A stretch of DNA of 64,000 nt. Origin: Pseudomonas sp. Irchel s3b2. Its GTDB lineage: Bacteria > Pseudomonadota > Gammaproteobacteria > Pseudomonadales > Pseudomonadaceae. The stretch spans positions 248,001-312,000 of the forward strand of contig NZ_FYEB01000004.1 in assembly GCF_900187445.1 (NCBI RefSeq), written 5' to 3'. The notes beneath the pieces are model-generated. The model ran no database searches. It was given only the letters and a program-made list of their open reading frames with translations, and was not told the origin of the DNA. A program made the translations under genes and the position numbers. Below, one piece after another: positions 1 to 11,924 of the stretch. Numbering within the stretch: position 1 is the stretch's first letter; each line of letters begins with the position of its first letter.

Positions 1-1106
1 TGGCCATCAGTGCCCCACATCTTGCCGGAGTCACGGATCATCGCCGGCATCGAGGCGTCGACGATAACGTCGCTCGGCACGTGCAGGTTGGTGATGCCTT
101 TGTCGGAGTTGACCATGGCCAACGACGGACGAACGGCGTAGACCGCCTGGATGTCCGCTTCGATCTGCGCTTGTTGCTCAGCCGGCAAAGCCTTGATGCG
201 AGCATACAGGTCGCCGATGCCGTTGTTCAGGTTGAAGCCGATCTGTGCCAGCACGTCAGCGTGTTTGGCGAGGGCGTCTTTATAGAACTCGGCAGCGATC
301 TGGCCGAACATGATCGGGTCGGAGACCTTCATCATGGTGGCTTTCAGGTGAACCGACAGCAGCACGCCTTTGGCTTTGGCATCTTCGATCTCGGCCGCGA
401 TGAAGCTACGCAGTGCGTTTTTGCTCAGAACGGCGCAATCGAGGATCTCACCGGCTTGTACGGTGGTCTTTTCTTTCAGAACGGTGGTGGTGCCGTCTTG
501 AGCGATCAGTTCGATTTTGACGGCGTCAGCGGCGTCGATCAGGGCGGCTTTTTCGCTGCCGTAGAAATCGCCGGTGCTCATGTGAGCCACGTGGGACTTG
601 GAGTCTTTGGCCCAGGCGCCCATTTTATGCGGGTGCTTGCGCGCGTAGTTCTTGACCGACAGCGGTGCGCGACGATCAGAGTTACCTTCGCGCAGAACCG
701 GGTTCACGGCGCTGCCCTTGATCTTGTCGTAACGCGATTTGGCGAGCTTGTCGGCATCGCTGGTCACGGTTTCCGGGTAGTCCGGCAGTGCGTAACCCTG
801 AGCTTGCAGCTCTTTGATCGCGGCTTGCAGTTGCGGAACCGAAGCGCTGATGTTCGGAAGCTTGATGATGTTGGCTTCCGGCGTAACGGCCAGGTCGCCC
901 AGTTCGGCGAGGTGGTCGGCTACGGCTTTGTCACCCAATTGCTCGGGGAAGCTGGCCAGAATGCGCCCTGCAAGAGAGATATCGCGGGTTTCAACGGCGA
1001 TATCAGCCGAGGCGGTGAAAGCCTCTACGATAGGCAACAGTGAATAGGTGGCGAGGGCTGGGGCTTCGTCGGTGAAGGTATAGATGATCTTCGAGCGGGT
1101 GGGCAT
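1..1106 (-). CDS. idh: Monomeric NADP-dependent isocitrate dehydrogenase (partial, C-terminus outside window)
   Basis: This enzyme oxidatively decarboxylates isocitrate to 2-oxoglutarate with NADP in the TCA cycle. Reading the minus strand from the ATG at 1106 gives an uninterrupted frame of about 368 codons to the window edge, beginning [19 protein letters not shown], the typical N-terminus of the roughly 740-residue monomeric IDH family. Conserved stretches such as [11 protein letters not shown] and [11 protein letters not shown] are visible, so about half the protein is present. It diverges from icd, which encodes the unrelated dimeric isozyme. A plus-strand open frame across the same bases is only a shadow. 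Family assignment rests on recognition of the N-terminal sequence. Confidence 0.93.
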   Translation of the reverse strand, partial: MPTRSKIIYTFTDEAPALATYSLLPIVEAFTASADIAVETRDISLAGRILASFPEQLGDKAVADHLAELGDLAVTPEANIIKLPNISASVPQLQAAIKELQAQGYALPDYPETVTSDADKLAKSRYDKIKGSAVNPVLREGNSDRRAPLSVKNYARKHPHKMGAWAKDSKSHVAHMSTGDFYGSEKAALIDAADAVKIELIAQDGTTTVLKEKTTVQAGEILDCAVLSKNALRSFIAAEIEDAKAKGVLLSVHLKATMMKVSDPIMFGQIAAEFYKDALAKHADVLAQIGFNLNNGIGDLYARIKALPAEQQAQIEADIQAVYAVRPSLAMVNSDKGITNLHVPSDVIVDASMPAMIRDSGKMWGTDG

Positions 1107-1599
1107 ATTCGGATTAACTCTCTCTTCTTTGCTAAAGCGTGCGCAGAAACTCGAGGGGCGCCGGGTAAGCGCGTTCGTTCAAAGTCATCCATGAGCCGAA
1201 TGTCGAGATTTCTTCGCGGTGATGTTGGGTGCATCAGTCGAGCGTCAAGCGGGTGGACTGCGATAACAATCCGGCTTATTCGGGCCCAACGTCTTGTGAT
1301 AGAGCGGTCGGCCGTCGTGACTCTTTGGTCAGCGGCGGCATTATACATAGGTAGCTGGCAATCTGCCGATGGTTCATAAGCAACGTTTTTCGTCCATTGG
1401 TCTAAAGGTCGCAGGCGGACGTGGGGCGTAGAGTCGTTCGCCGTGCTTGAGTTTGGCGCTTTTCCCTTTGCTTTCAAGCTTGTACGTCGCGAACTGTGCA
1501 GCTTTGCGGCAGATGGGCGGAACATAGGGTTTGCGCGCCGATTTAACTGGGGTACGCTCGAACGCAGCCAGATGTTCAATCCAAACAATGGAGTTCAGC
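1107..1599. other. Divergent intergenic region between idh and icd
   Basis: About 490 bases separate the two divergently transcribed isocitrate dehydrogenase genes. Open frames crossing it on both strands have no recognisable protein signature and poor starts, so I treat it as a shared regulatory region. I could not pick a convincing promoter or operator pair by eye. Immediately before icd there is a GGAG-type ribosome binding site. Confidence 0.6.
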
Positions 1600-2856
1600 A
1601 TGGGATACAAGAAGATTCAGGTTCCAGCCGTCGGCGACAAAATCACCGTCAACGCGGACCATTCTCTCAATGTTCCTAACAACCCGATCATCCCCTTCAT
1701 CGAAGGCGATGGTATTGGCGTTGATATCAGCCCGGTCATGATCAAGGTTGTCGATGCTGCTGTTAAGAAGGCTTACGGCGGCGAGCGCAAAATTTCCTGG
1801 ATGGAAGTCTACGCCGGGGAGAAAGCGACTCAGGTTTACGATCAGGACACCTGGCTGCCTCAGGAAACCCTGGACGCGGTCAAGGATTACGTGGTTTCCA
1901 TCAAGGGCCCTCTGACCACGCCGGTCGGCGGCGGCATCCGTTCGCTGAACGTGGCCCTGCGTCAGCAACTCGACCTGTATGTGTGCCTGCGCCCGGTGCG
2001 CTGGTTCGAAGGCGTACCGAGCCCGGTCAAGAAGCCAGGCGATGTCGACATGACCATCTTCCGTGAAAACTCGGAAGACATTTATGCCGGTATTGAATGG
2101 AAGGCCGGTTCGCCGGAAGCGACCAAGGTTATCAAGTTCCTTAAAGAAGAAATGGGCGTCACCAAGATCCGTTTCGACGAAAACTGCGGTATCGGCGTCA
2201 AGCCGGTTTCCCTGGAAGGCACCAAGCGTCTGGCGCGCAAGGCTCTGCAGTATGTGGTCGACAATGACCGCGACTCGCTGACCATCGTGCACAAAGGCAA
2301 CATCATGAAGTTCACCGAAGGTGCCTTCAAGGAATGGGCCTACGAAGTGGCCGCTGAAGAATTCGGCGCAACTCTGCTCGACGGCGGTCCGTGGATGCAG
2401 TTCAAGAACCCGAAAACCGGCAAGAACGTCATCGTCAAGGACGCCATCGCCGACGCCATGCTCCAGCAGATCCTGCTGCGCCCGGCCGAGTACGATGTGA
2501 TCGCGACCCTGAACCTCAATGGCGACTACCTCTCCGACGCCCTGGCGGCCGAAGTGGGCGGTATCGGTATCGCGCCGGGTGCCAACTTGTCCGACACCGT
2601 GGCCATGTTCGAAGCGACCCACGGTACTGCGCCGAAGTATGCCGGCAAGGACCAGGTCAACCCGGGTTCGTTGATCCTGTCCGCCGAAATGATGCTGCGT
2701 CACATGGGCTGGACCGAAGCGGCCGACCTGATCATCAAAGGCACCAACGGCGCGATCTCTGCGAAAACCGTGACCTATGACTTCGAGCGTCTGATGGAGG
2801 GCGCGAAACTGCTGTCATCTTCCGCGTTTGGTGATGCGTTGATCTCGCATATGTAA
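1600..2856 (+). CDS. icd: Dimeric NADP-dependent isocitrate dehydrogenase
   Basis: Homodimeric isocitrate dehydrogenase of the isocitrate/isopropylmalate dehydrogenase superfamily; a cytosolic TCA-cycle enzyme. The ATG at 1600 gives 418 residues beginning [15 protein letters not shown], the family's usual length, and it has a GGAG ribosome site; the longer frame from 1531 is unsupported. The substrate-binding segment [13 protein letters not shown] contains Ser115, equivalent to the serine phosphorylated by the AceK kinase in enterobacteria. The NADP and metal region [16 protein letters not shown] and the [10 protein letters not shown] loop are present. A strong hairpin terminator follows directly. 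It is divergent from the monomeric isozyme, so the strain has both IDH types. Confidence 0.96.
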   Translation: MGYKKIQVPAVGDKITVNADHSLNVPNNPIIPFIEGDGIGVDISPVMIKVVDAAVKKAYGGERKISWMEVYAGEKATQVYDQDTWLPQETLDAVKDYVVSIKGPLTTPVGGGIRSLNVALRQQLDLYVCLRPVRWFEGVPSPVKKPGDVDMTIFRENSEDIYAGIEWKAGSPEATKVIKFLKEEMGVTKIRFDENCGIGVKPVSLEGTKRLARKALQYVVDNDRDSLTIVHKGNIMKFTEGAFKEWAYEVAAEEFGATLLDGGPWMQFKNPKTGKNVIVKDAIADAMLQQILLRPAEYDVIATLNLNGDYLSDALAAEVGGIGIAPGANLSDTVAMFEATHGTAPKYAGKDQVNPGSLILSAEMMLRHMGWTEAADLIIKGTNGAISAKTVTYDFERLMEGAKLLSSSAFGDALISHM

Positions 2857-2865
2857 GCCGGCTGA

Positions 2866-2894
2866 CAAAAAAACCGCCTTCGGGCGGTTTTTTT
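2866..2894 (+). terminator. Rho-independent terminator after icd
   Basis: CCGCC-TTCG-GGCGG stem-loop with a stable UUCG-type tetraloop, flanked by an A-run on the left and seven or more T on the right. It lies ten bases after the icd stop. The A-run also makes it usable for the convergent cspD transcript. Confidence 0.93.
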
Positions 2895-2915
2895 ATGACT
2901 GGATGACGAGCTGCG

Positions 2916-3197
2916 TCAGCTCGACATTGTTTCTGGCCGGATGGCAGGGGCGCTCTGTTCGTTCGGGGGTGTGGCGGACGCGATCTTTACTGCATGCAAT
3001 CCTTTGGGGCCTTGAATGATCTCGAAGCTAACGCTTTGCCCAGCCTTGAGGGTTTTGTATCCGTCCATCTCAATGGCCGAATAGTGGGCAAAGAAATCGA
3101 TTTCCTTGCCGTCCTCGTCGCGACCTTCTCTGGCGTCGGTGTTAATGAAACCGAACCCCTTGGCATTGTTGAACCATTTCACCTTACCGACAGCCAT
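2916..3197 (-). CDS. cspD: Cold-shock domain protein CspD
   Basis: Small single-stranded nucleic-acid-binding protein of the cold-shock family; in enterobacteria CspD inhibits replication in stationary phase. The ATG at 3197 gives 93 residues starting [18 protein letters not shown]. The RNP1-type motif (GFGFI) and the second motif (DFFAHYSAI) are visible within the first 50 residues, and the C-terminal tail beyond the 70-residue core is proline and glutamine containing. A GAGGG ribosome site spaced eight bases favours 3197 over the upstream ATG at 3203. It is divergent from clpS-clpA, the conserved arrangement in gammaproteobacteria. Confidence 0.93.
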   Translation of the reverse strand: MAVGKVKWFNNAKGFGFINTDAREGRDEDGKEIDFFAHYSAIEMDGYKTLKAGQSVSFEIIQGPKGLHAVKIASATPPNEQSAPAIRPETMSS

Positions 3198-3421
3198 ACC
3201 CATATCCCTCTGCAACAGACTCCATCACTGGAGTATCATCCAGTTAATCCGCAGTCTAATCTTGCAAATAGATTGACTCCGCGGACCTTTTTTACCCACT
3301 GTGGGCTCTATTGTTTGTAACACCGATTTTCCGATAGTCAAGGTGACCGGGCAGTCGGAGTTGAAAACGTTCATAACCGCCCCCACCACTGTATTTGCAC
3401 AACTGACGAACCTTTCTTTCC

Positions 3422-3805
3422 ATGCATGCAATCAGCCAGATTCGACTAACATTCAATCAGGATCGCCCGACTCTCCAAAAAGATCACCCGGAGGAACACG
3501 ACGACGATTCCGCAGGCATTGCTGTTCAGGAGGCTAAGCCTGCTTTACAGGCGCCGCCTATGTACAAGGTGGTTTTGTTTAATGATGACTACACACCGAT
3601 GGATTTCGTCGTCGAAGTGCTCGAGGTGTTTTTTAACCTGAATCGCGAGCTGGCGACCAAGGTCATGCTGGCCGTCCACACAGAAGGACGGGCAGTATGT
3701 GGAGTGTTTACCCGCGACATCGCCGAGACCAAGGCCATGCAGGTCAACCAGTACGCCAGGGAAAGCCAGCATCCGCTACTCTGTGAAATCGAGAAGGACG
3801 GTTAA
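3422..3805 (+). CDS. clpS: ClpS, N-degron adaptor of the ClpAP protease
   Basis: ClpS recognises substrates with N-terminal Leu, Phe, Tyr or Trp and delivers them to ClpA. The 127-residue product has a flexible acidic N-terminal extension of about 45 residues, which engages ClpA, then the folded core starting [19 protein letters not shown] with the NDDYTPM signature of the degron pocket. His and Met residues of the pocket (around VMLAVHTEG) are present. It is 30 bases upstream of clpA and surely co-transcribed. Together with aat and bpt downstream it completes the N-end rule machinery. Confidence 0.96.
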   Translation: MHAISQIRLTFNQDRPTLQKDHPEEHDDDSAGIAVQEAKPALQAPPMYKVVLFNDDYTPMDFVVEVLEVFFNLNRELATKVMLAVHTEGRAVCGVFTRDIAETKAMQVNQYARESQHPLLCEIEKDG

Positions 3806-3835
3806 TCGCCGACCACTTGGGTATGAGGTGAAGCT

Positions 3836-6106
3836 ATGTTAAACCGCGAGCTCGAAGTCACCCTCAATCTTGCCTTCAAGGAGGCTCGCTCGAAGCGTCA
3901 TGAATTCATGACCGTCGAGCACCTGCTGCTGGCCCTATTGGATAATGAGGCTGCCGCCACCGTTTTGCGTGCCTGCGGCGCAAACCTCGACAAACTCAAG
4001 CATGATCTGCAGGAGTTCATCGACTCCACCACGCCATTGATCCCTCTTCATGACGAGGATCGTGAAACCCAGCCAACCCTGGGCTTCCAGCGTGTATTGC
4101 AGCGTGCTGTCTTTCATGTACAGAGCTCGGGCAAACGCGAAGTGACTGGTGCTAACGTGCTGGTCGCAATCTTCAGTGAGCAAGAGAGTCAGGCAGTGTT
4201 TCTGCTGAAACAGCAGAGCGTTGCGCGCATCGATGTCGTCAACTACATCGCCCATGGCATTTCCAAAGTGCCGGGGCATGGCGATCACTCTGAAGGTGAA
4301 CAAGATATGCAGGACGACGAGGGCGGTGAGTCTTCTTCTTCAGGCAATCCTCTGGATGCTTATGCCAGCAACCTCAACGAACTCGCGCGCCAGGGTCGTA
4401 TCGATCCGTTGGTAGGCCGTGAGCTGGAGGTCGAGCGCGTCGCGCAGATCCTCGCGCGCCGTCGCAAAAACAATCCGCTGCTGGTGGGCGAGGCGGGCGT
4501 GGGTAAAACCGCGATTGCCGAAGGCCTGGCCAAACGGATTGTCGACAACCAGGTTCCGGACCTGCTGGCCAACAGTGTGGTGTATTCCCTCGATCTGGGA
4601 GCCTTGCTGGCCGGGACCAAATACCGCGGTGATTTCGAGAAGCGCTTCAAGGCGCTGCTCAATGAGCTGAAAAAACGTCCACAGGCGATCCTGTTCATCG
4701 ACGAGATCCACACCATCATTGGTGCGGGCGCTGCGTCCGGTGGCGTCATGGATGCATCGAACCTGCTCAAGCCATTGTTGTCTTCGGGCGACATTCGCTG
4801 CATCGGTTCGACCACGTTCCAGGAATTCCGCGGGATCTTCGAGAAGGACCGTGCTCTGGCCCGGCGCTTCCAGAAGGTCGATGTATCGGAACCTTCGGTG
4901 GAAGACACCATTGGCATCCTGCGTGGCCTGAAAGGGCGTTTCGAAGCGCACCACAACATCGAATACAGCGATGAAGCCCTGCGCGCCGCGGCTGAACTGG
5001 CCTCGCGTTATATCAATGACCGGCACATGCCGGACAAGGCCATCGACGTCATCGACGAGGCGGGCGCCTATCAGCGTCTGCAGCCGATCGAGAAACGCGT
5101 GAAACGCATCGAAGTGCCTCAGGTCGAGGACATCGTCGCGAAAATCGCGCGAATTCCACCTAAGCACGTCACCAGTTCCGATAAAGAGCTGCTGCGTAAC
5201 CTTGAGCGTGACCTGAAGCTCACGGTATTTGGCCAGGATGCGGCGATCGACTCGCTGTCGACCGCGATCAAACTGTCCCGTGCCGGCCTCAAGTCGCCTG
5301 ACAAGCCCGTCGGTTCGTTCCTGTTCGCAGGGCCGACCGGTGTGGGTAAAACCGAGGCCGCGCGGCAATTGGCCAAGGCGTTGGGTGTCGAGCTGGTTCG
5401 CTTTGACATGTCCGAGTACATGGAGCGCCACACCGTATCGCGTCTGATCGGTGCACCTCCAGGCTATGTCGGGTTCGATCAGGGCGGTCTGCTGACCGAA
5501 GCCATCACCAAGCAGCCTCACTGCGTGCTGCTGCTCGATGAAATCGAGAAGGCGCATCCGGAAGTCTTCAACCTGCTGTTGCAGGTCATGGACCACGGTA
5601 CGCTGACCGATAACAACGGGCGCAAGGCGGACTTCCGTAACGTAATCGTCATCATGACGACCAACGCCGGTGCCGAGACTGCAGCGCGTGCTTCGATCGG
5701 TTTCACTTATCAGGACCACTCGTCCGATGCGATGGAAGTGATCAAGAAGAGCTTCACGCCGGAATTCCGTAACCGTCTGGACACCATTATCCAGTTTGGT
5801 CGCCTCAGCCATGAGGTCATCAAAAGCGTGGTGGACAAGTTCCTTACCGAACTTCAGGCGCAACTGGAAGACAAGCGTGTGCTGCTGGAAGTCACCGACG
5901 CTGCTCGCAGCTGGCTGGCGGCCGGTGGCTACGACTCGGCAATGGGCGCTCGCCCAATGGCGCGTTTGATTCAGGACAAAATCAAGCGTCCGCTGGCGGA
6001 GGAGATTCTCTTTGGCGAACTGGCCGAACATGGCGGTGTGGTACACATCGACATCAAGGACGGCGAGCTGACCTTCGAGTTCGAGACCACGGCTGAAATG
6101 GCCTGA
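3836..6106 (+). CDS. clpA: ATP-dependent Clp protease ATP-binding subunit ClpA
   Basis: Hexameric AAA+ unfoldase that feeds proteins into ClpP. The 756 residues match the usual length. The N-terminal double Clp-N repeat (about 1-145) begins MLNRELEVTLNLAFKEAR. The first AAA module has Walker A GEAGVGKT near residue 218 and the second has GPTGVGKT near 499. The IGAPPGYVGFDQGG pore-loop region and the C-terminal D2-small domain follow. A TGAGGTG ribosome site precedes the ATG. A strong terminator follows. A 647-codon open frame on the opposite strand is a codon-bias shadow. Confidence 0.97.
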   Translation: MLNRELEVTLNLAFKEARSKRHEFMTVEHLLLALLDNEAAATVLRACGANLDKLKHDLQEFIDSTTPLIPLHDEDRETQPTLGFQRVLQRAVFHVQSSGKREVTGANVLVAIFSEQESQAVFLLKQQSVARIDVVNYIAHGISKVPGHGDHSEGEQDMQDDEGGESSSSGNPLDAYASNLNELARQGRIDPLVGRELEVERVAQILARRRKNNPLLVGEAGVGKTAIAEGLAKRIVDNQVPDLLANSVVYSLDLGALLAGTKYRGDFEKRFKALLNELKKRPQAILFIDEIHTIIGAGAASGGVMDASNLLKPLLSSGDIRCIGSTTFQEFRGIFEKDRALARRFQKVDVSEPSVEDTIGILRGLKGRFEAHHNIEYSDEALRAAAELASRYINDRHMPDKAIDVIDEAGAYQRLQPIEKRVKRIEVPQVEDIVAKIARIPPKHVTSSDKELLRNLERDLKLTVFGQDAAIDSLSTAIKLSRAGLKSPDKPVGSFLFAGPTGVGKTEAARQLAKALGVELVRFDMSEYMERHTVSRLIGAPPGYVGFDQGGLLTEAITKQPHCVLLLDEIEKAHPEVFNLLLQVMDHGTLTDNNGRKADFRNVIVIMTTNAGAETAARASIGFTYQDHSSDAMEVIKKSFTPEFRNRLDTIIQFGRLSHEVIKSVVDKFLTELQAQLEDKRVLLEVTDAARSWLAAGGYDSAMGARPMARLIQDKIKRPLAEEILFGELAEHGGVVHIDIKDGELTFEFETTAEMA

Positions 6107-6121
6107 CGTTAAACCGCAAGA

Positions 6122-6155
6122 CAGCAAAAAGGCGCCGATTGGCGCCTTTTTGCTG
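6122..6155 (+). terminator. Rho-independent terminator after clpA
   Basis: Perfect AGGCGCC-GATT-GGCGCCT hairpin flanked by AAAAA and TTTTT, with the palindrome extending outward to CAGCAAAAA and TTTTTGCTG. It starts 16 bases after the clpA stop. Confidence 0.94.
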
Positions 6156-6163
6156 TCCGCCAT

Positions 6164-6274
6164 GATCGTTCCCACGCGCAGCAAAGGAATGCAGTCCGGG
6201 ACGCTCCGCGTCCCTTCAAAAGCCGAACGCAGAGCGTCCGTTGAGGCATTCCCACGCTGAGCGTGGGAACGATC
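6164..6274. repeat. Composite intergenic palindrome, GTTCCCACGC family
   Basis: GATCGTTCCCACGC at the left end and GCGTGGGAACGATC at the right end form a perfect 14-base inverted repeat enclosing a second pair, GACGCTC and GAGCGTC, around a short centre. The same end sequence recurs as a single hairpin at 17097-17127. This is the pattern of REP-doublet elements in Pseudomonas genomes; it lies between the clpA and infA terminators. Confidence 0.8.
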
Positions 6275-6281
6275 CACAAAC

Positions 6282-6309
6282 AAAAACGCCCGGCATGGCC
6301 GGGCGTTTT
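6282..6309 (-). terminator. Rho-independent terminator of infA
   Basis: CGCCCGGC-ATG-GCCGGGCG perfect eight-base-pair stem with flanking A and T tracts on both sides, 12 bases after the infA stop on the minus strand. It can act in both directions. Confidence 0.9.
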
Positions 6310-6321
6310 GTATTGACTTGA

Positions 6322-6540
6322 TTAGCGAGCGCGGTAGGTGATGCGCCCTTTGCTCAAGTCATAGGGCGTCAGCTCGACGCGCACTTTGTCGCCGGTAAGA
6401 ATACGGATGTAGTTCTTGCGCATCTTGCCGGAGATATGCGCGGTTACGACGTGCCCATTTTCCAACTCCACACGAAACATGGTGTTGGGCAGGGTGTCGA
6501 CGACAGTGCCTTCCATTTCGAAGCTGTCTTCTTTCGACAT
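6322..6540 (-). CDS. infA: Translation initiation factor IF-1
   Basis: IF-1 binds the ribosomal A site region of the 30S subunit during initiation. The ATG at 6540 gives exactly 72 residues beginning [19 protein letters not shown] and ending [11 protein letters not shown], the standard bacterial IF-1 length and ends, forming one S1-like OB fold. The longer frame back to 6606 adds residues foreign to the family. Its position next to clpA on the opposite strand and after aat-bpt is the conserved gammaproteobacterial arrangement. Confidence 0.97.
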
Positions 6541-6640
6541 GCAGTAAAGCCCTCGGTGTCCAATGAATGGCCCGGTGCAACTGCGCCAGGCAAAAGCGGC
6601 GTGCATTGTGCCCGAAAAATGGGGTTTAAGCCAAGGGGTT

Positions 6641-7348
6641 CTAGCTCAGGATGACCCAACGCTGATTAATCAGCAGTTCGATAGGGCGATATTGGGTCTT
6701 GTAGCTCATTTTTTTGCAGTTTTTGATCCAGTAGCCGAGATAGACCGCTTCCAGGCCCAGGCGCCGGGCTTCGGCGATCTGCCAGAGAATCGCGTAACGC
6801 CCCAGGCTGCGACGCTCCTCACCGGGCTCGTAGAAGGTGTAGACCGCCGACAGACCGTTGGGCAGCAAGTCAGTGACGGCCACTGCCAGCAGCCGGCCTT
6901 CGAGACGGAATTCGTAGAACCGGGAAAACGGCAGGTCACGCACCAGGAAGGTCGAAAACTGGTCGCGGCTCGGCGGATACATATCGCCATCGGCGTGACG
7001 TTGTTCGATATAGCGCTGATAGAGGTCGAAGTACTCTTCGGTGAACTTTGGTCTGGCCGGGCGCACTTGCAGGTCGGCATTGCGTTTGACAATGCGTTTT
7101 TGTTGGCGGTTGGGCGTAAATTGCGCCACAGGAATGCGCGCCGGTACGCACGCATTGCAATGCTGGCAATGGGGTCGGTAGAGATGATCGCCACTGCGAC
7201 GAAAGCCCATTTCCGACAGATCTGCGTAGACATGCACATCCATGGGCTGGCTAGGGTCGAGGAACAGCGTGGTGGCCTGCTCCTCGGGCAGATAACTGCA
7301 AGAGTGGGGCTGAGTGGCATAGAACTTCAAACGCGCCAACTCGGTCAT
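6641..7348 (-). CDS. bpt: Aminoacyl-tRNA--protein transferase Bpt (Asp/Glu N-terminal leucyl-transferase, Ate1-like)
   Basis: Bpt transfers leucine from Leu-tRNA to proteins with N-terminal Asp or Glu, turning them into ClpS substrates. The 235-residue protein shows the ATE/Bpt N-terminal Cys cluster in [15 protein letters not shown] (about residue 60-75) and the C-terminal acyltransferase-like domain with the [16 protein letters not shown] and [15 protein letters not shown] stretches. The ATG at 7348 has a GAGGG ribosome site. It sits between aat and infA on the minus strand, probably as part of one trxB-aat-bpt-infA unit. The family is well known in proteobacteria; the Leu specificity is from family knowledge. 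Confidence 0.93.
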
Positions 7349-7435
7349 GATCAACCCTCGGGATAAGCTTTTGATTAGGGGGCGCTCTCAATTCGTTTCC
7401 CCGCATTAAGTGTAAGCCACGCGCGCAAAAGTCGC

Positions 7436-8116
7436 TCAGCAAACCCAGGTGGCACGGCCGGGTTGATCCAGGTGCCGGGCAAGGTAGCCAGCAAATTCGC
7501 GGCGGGGAATCGCTCGGGCACCGAGGCTGTGCAGATGATCGGTAGGCATCTGGCAGTCGATCAGTACAAAACCTGAGTCTTTCAGATGTCGCACCAGTGT
7601 GGCAAAGCCATATTTGGAGGCGTTGTCGGCGCGGCTGAACATCGACTCGCCGAAAAACAGCTGCCCCATGGCCAAGCCGTAGAGCCCGCCGACCAGCACG
7701 CCATTGTCCCAGACTTCCACCGAGTGGGCGTAACCGCGCTTGTGCAGTTCGACGTAGGCGTCCTGCATCGCTTGGGTGATCCAGGTGCCGTCAGCGTACT
7801 CGCGCGGTGCGGCGCAGGCGCGGATGACTGCGGCAAAATCCCGATCGAAGGTCACTTGATAGCGTTGTTGGCGCAGCAGTTTATTCAAGCTGCGGGAGAC
7901 ATGCAGTTCGTCGGGAAACAGTACTGTGCGCGGATCTGGCGACCACCAGAGAATTGGCTGACCCTCCGAGAACCACGGAAAGCAGCCGTGACGATAGGCT
8001 TGAATCAGACGATCGGCGGACAGATCGCCGCCCGCGGCCAGCAACCCGTTGGGATCGCGCATGGCTTTTTCCAGCGGCGGGAAGGTCAGGGTATTGCGTT
8101 GTAACCAAGTCAGCAT
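7436..8116 (-). CDS. aat: Leucyl/phenylalanyl-tRNA--protein transferase
   Basis: Aat adds Leu or Phe to proteins with N-terminal Lys or Arg, creating N-degrons read by ClpS. The ATG at 8116 gives 226 residues starting [19 protein letters not shown], the usual Pseudomonas form. Diagnostic motifs are present: [36 protein letters not shown] and [17 protein letters not shown]-initiated extension to 8188 would touch the trxB stop but adds a low-complexity leader not expected in this family, so I use 8116. It is downstream of trxB, as in many proteobacteria. Confidence 0.95.
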   Translation of the reverse strand: MLTWLQRNTLTFPPLEKAMRDPNGLLAAGGDLSADRLIQAYRHGCFPWFSEGQPILWWSPDPRTVLFPDELHVSRSLNKLLRQQRYQVTFDRDFAAVIRACAAPREYADGTWITQAMQDAYVELHKRGYAHSVEVWDNGVLVGGLYGLAMGQLFFGESMFSRADNASKYGFATLVRHLKDSGFVLIDCQMPTDHLHSLGARAIPRREFAGYLARHLDQPGRATWVC

Positions 8117-8184
8117 GGCATCCGGGCTTGCAGAAGGGGAGGGCGATAGCGGGCCGGTGAGCCCGCCTTGAAGGAGGTTAACCG

Positions 8185-9450
<1,266 letters not shown>

Positions 9451-11856
9451 TTGAAGAAATCCACCGCAGCACCTAAAACAGTCGTTCCGCTCTGGCGTCA
9501 GCAATTGCACTACCGGCTCAAGGAAGGTGCATTGATCGCCATCGGCGCCTTGTGCCTGTTCCTGATGATGGCTTTGTTGACCTACGGCAAAGACGATCCG
9601 GGCTGGAGCCATAACAGCAAGATCGACGATGTGCAGAACTTCGGCGGGCCTGCCGGCTCCTACAGCGCCGACATCCTGTTCATGGTCCTGGGTTACTTCG
9701 CCTACATTTTCCCGTTGCTGCTGGCGGTCAAGGCCTATCAGATCTTCCGCCAGCGCCACGAGCCGTGGCAGTGGAGCGGCTGGCTGTTCTCCTGGCGCCT
9801 GATTGGCCTGGTGTTTCTGGTGCTGTCGGGCGCGGCACTGGCCCACATTCATTTCCATGCGGCGACTGGTCTGCCGGCCGGTGCGGGGGGCGCTTTGGGC
9901 GAAAGCCTCGGCGATCTGGCCAGGAACGCGCTGAACATCCAGGGCAGCACGCTGCTGTTCATCGCGCTGTTTCTGTTCGGCCTGACGGTGTTCACCGACC
10001 TGTCATGGTTCAAGGTGATGGACGTCACCGGGAAGATCACCCTGGATCTGTTCGAACTGTTTCAGGGCGCGGCCAATCGCTGGTGGGCGGCCCGTATGGA
10101 ACGCAAACAACTGGTCGCCCAGCTGCGTGAAGTCGACGATCGCATGCATGACGTGGTCGCACCGACAGTCTCCGACAAACGCGAGCAGGCCAAGGTCAAG
10201 GAGCGCCTGATCGAGCGCGAGCAGGCCCTGAGCAAGCACATGTCCGAGCGCGAGAAGCAGGTGCCGCCGGTGATTGCCCCAGCTCCGCCCAAACCCGCAG
10301 CGCCCAGCAAACGCGTGGAAAAAGAGAAGCAGGCGCCGTTGTTCGTCGACAGCGCCGTGGAAGGCACCTTGCCACCGATCTCGATTCTCGACCCTGCGGA
10401 AAAGAAACAACTCAATTATTCGCCTGAATCCCTGGCGGCCGTCGGCCACTTGCTGGAAATCAAGCTCAAGGAATTCGGCGTCGAAGTCTCGGTGGATTCG
10501 ATTCACCCGGGCCCGGTCATTACCCGTTACGAAATCCAGCCGGCAGCCGGCGTCAAAGTCAGCCGCATCTCCAATCTGGCGAAAGACCTGGCCCGTTCCC
10601 TGGCCGTGACCAGCGTGCGTGTCGTCGAAGTGATTCCGGGCAAGACCACGGTCGGTATCGAGATCCCTAACGAAGACCGGCAGATCGTGCGCTTCTCCGA
10701 GGTCCTGTCGACCCCCGAGTACGATAACTTCAAGTCCCCGGTCACCCTGGCCCTGGGTCACGATATCGGCGGCAAACCGGTCATCACCGACCTGGCGAAG
10801 ATGCCGCACTTGCTGGTGGCCGGTACGACCGGTTCAGGTAAGTCGGTGGGTGTGAACGCGATGATCCTGTCGATTCTGTTCAAGTCTGGCCCGGAAGACG
10901 CCAAGCTGATCATGATCGACCCGAAAATGCTCGAGCTGTCGATCTACGAAGGCATTCCGCACCTGCTGTGCCCGGTGGTCACCGACATGAAGGACGCCGC
11001 CAATGCCTTGCGCTGGAGCGTCGCCGAGATGGAACGGCGTTACAAGCTGATGGCGAAGATGGGCGTGCGTAACCTGTCGGGCTTCAACGCCAAGGTCAAG
11101 GAAGCCCAGGACGCCGGCGAGCCGTTGAGTGATCCGCTGTACAAGCGCGAAAGCATCCACGACGAGGCTCCACTGCTGCAAAAACTGCCGACCATTGTCG
11201 TGGTCGTCGACGAATTCGCCGACATGATGATGATCGTCGGCAAGAAGGTTGAAGAGCTGATCGCCCGTATCGCCCAGAAGGCCCGTGCGGCCGGCATCCA
11301 CTTGATCCTCGCGACCCAGCGGCCGTCGGTGGACGTGATCACCGGCCTGATCAAGGCGAACATTCCGACCCGTATGGCGTTCCAGGTATCGAGCAAGATC
11401 GATTCGCGGACCATCATCGACCAGGGTGGCGCCGAACAACTGCTGGGCCACGGTGATATGTTGTACATGCCACCGGGCACCAGTCTGCCGATTCGTGTTC
11501 ACGGCGCGTTCGTGTCCGATGACGAGGTTCACCGGGTGGTTGAAGCCTGGAAACTGCGCGGCGCACCGGAATACAACGATGACATCCTCGCCGGTGTCGA
11601 AGAGGCCGGTAGCGGCTTTGAAAACGGCGGCGGTGGCGGTGACGATGATGCCGAAACCGATGCGCTGTACGACGAAGCGGTGCAGTTCGTACTGGAAAGC
11701 CGTCGTGCGTCCATTTCCGCAGTTCAACGCAAGCTGAAAATCGGCTACAACCGCGCGGCGCGTATGATCGAAGCCATGGAAATGGCCGGGGTCGTAACGT
11801 CCATGAACACCAACGGCTCGCGTGAAGTCCTGGCCCCTGGTCCGGTGCGCGACTGA
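9451..11856 (+). CDS. ftsK: DNA translocase FtsK
   Basis: FtsK anchors at the septum and pumps chromosomal DNA toward dif, activating XerCD. I start at the TTG at 9451 ([19 protein letters not shown]), giving 801 residues; the frame runs on to 9358 but that extension is not family-like. About four hydrophobic membrane segments lie in residues 25-200, followed by a charged, proline-rich linker (about 215-300). The RecA-like motor follows, with Walker [11 protein letters not shown] near residue 457 and Walker [14 protein letters not shown]. The C-terminal winged-helix gamma domain binds KOPS; its segment [20 protein letters not shown] is visible. lolA follows by 68 bases. Confidence 0.96.
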   Translation: MKKSTAAPKTVVPLWRQQLHYRLKEGALIAIGALCLFLMMALLTYGKDDPGWSHNSKIDDVQNFGGPAGSYSADILFMVLGYFAYIFPLLLAVKAYQIFRQRHEPWQWSGWLFSWRLIGLVFLVLSGAALAHIHFHAATGLPAGAGGALGESLGDLARNALNIQGSTLLFIALFLFGLTVFTDLSWFKVMDVTGKITLDLFELFQGAANRWWAARMERKQLVAQLREVDDRMHDVVAPTVSDKREQAKVKERLIEREQALSKHMSEREKQVPPVIAPAPPKPAAPSKRVEKEKQAPLFVDSAVEGTLPPISILDPAEKKQLNYSPESLAAVGHLLEIKLKEFGVEVSVDSIHPGPVITRYEIQPAAGVKVSRISNLAKDLARSLAVTSVRVVEVIPGKTTVGIEIPNEDRQIVRFSEVLSTPEYDNFKSPVTLALGHDIGGKPVITDLAKMPHLLVAGTTGSGKSVGVNAMILSILFKSGPEDAKLIMIDPKMLELSIYEGIPHLLCPVVTDMKDAANALRWSVAEMERRYKLMAKMGVRNLSGFNAKVKEAQDAGEPLSDPLYKRESIHDEAPLLQKLPTIVVVVDEFADMMMIVGKKVEELIARIAQKARAAGIHLILATQRPSVDVITGLIKANIPTRMAFQVSSKIDSRTIIDQGGAEQLLGHGDMLYMPPGTSLPIRVHGAFVSDDEVHRVVEAWKLRGAPEYNDDILAGVEEAGSGFENGGGGGDDDAETDALYDEAVQFVLESRRASISAVQRKLKIGYNRAARMIEAMEMAGVVTSMNTNGSREVLAPGPVRD

Positions 11857-11924
11857 TCCGGTTTTGAAAGGGGCGGTGTCTTGAGGCGCCGCCCGCACTC
11901 CCACGAATGTTTATGAGGACTCCC

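Noticed and set aside
81..1043. Plus-strand 320-codon open frame at the left end
   Set aside because: It lies antisense to the well-recognised monomeric idh and has no protein signature.
4340..6283. Minus-strand 647-codon open frame
   Set aside because: Antisense to clpA; frame openness follows from GC-rich third positions of clpA.
10834..11904. Minus-strand open frame over ftsK
   Set aside because: Antisense to the FtsK motor domain; no independent evidence.
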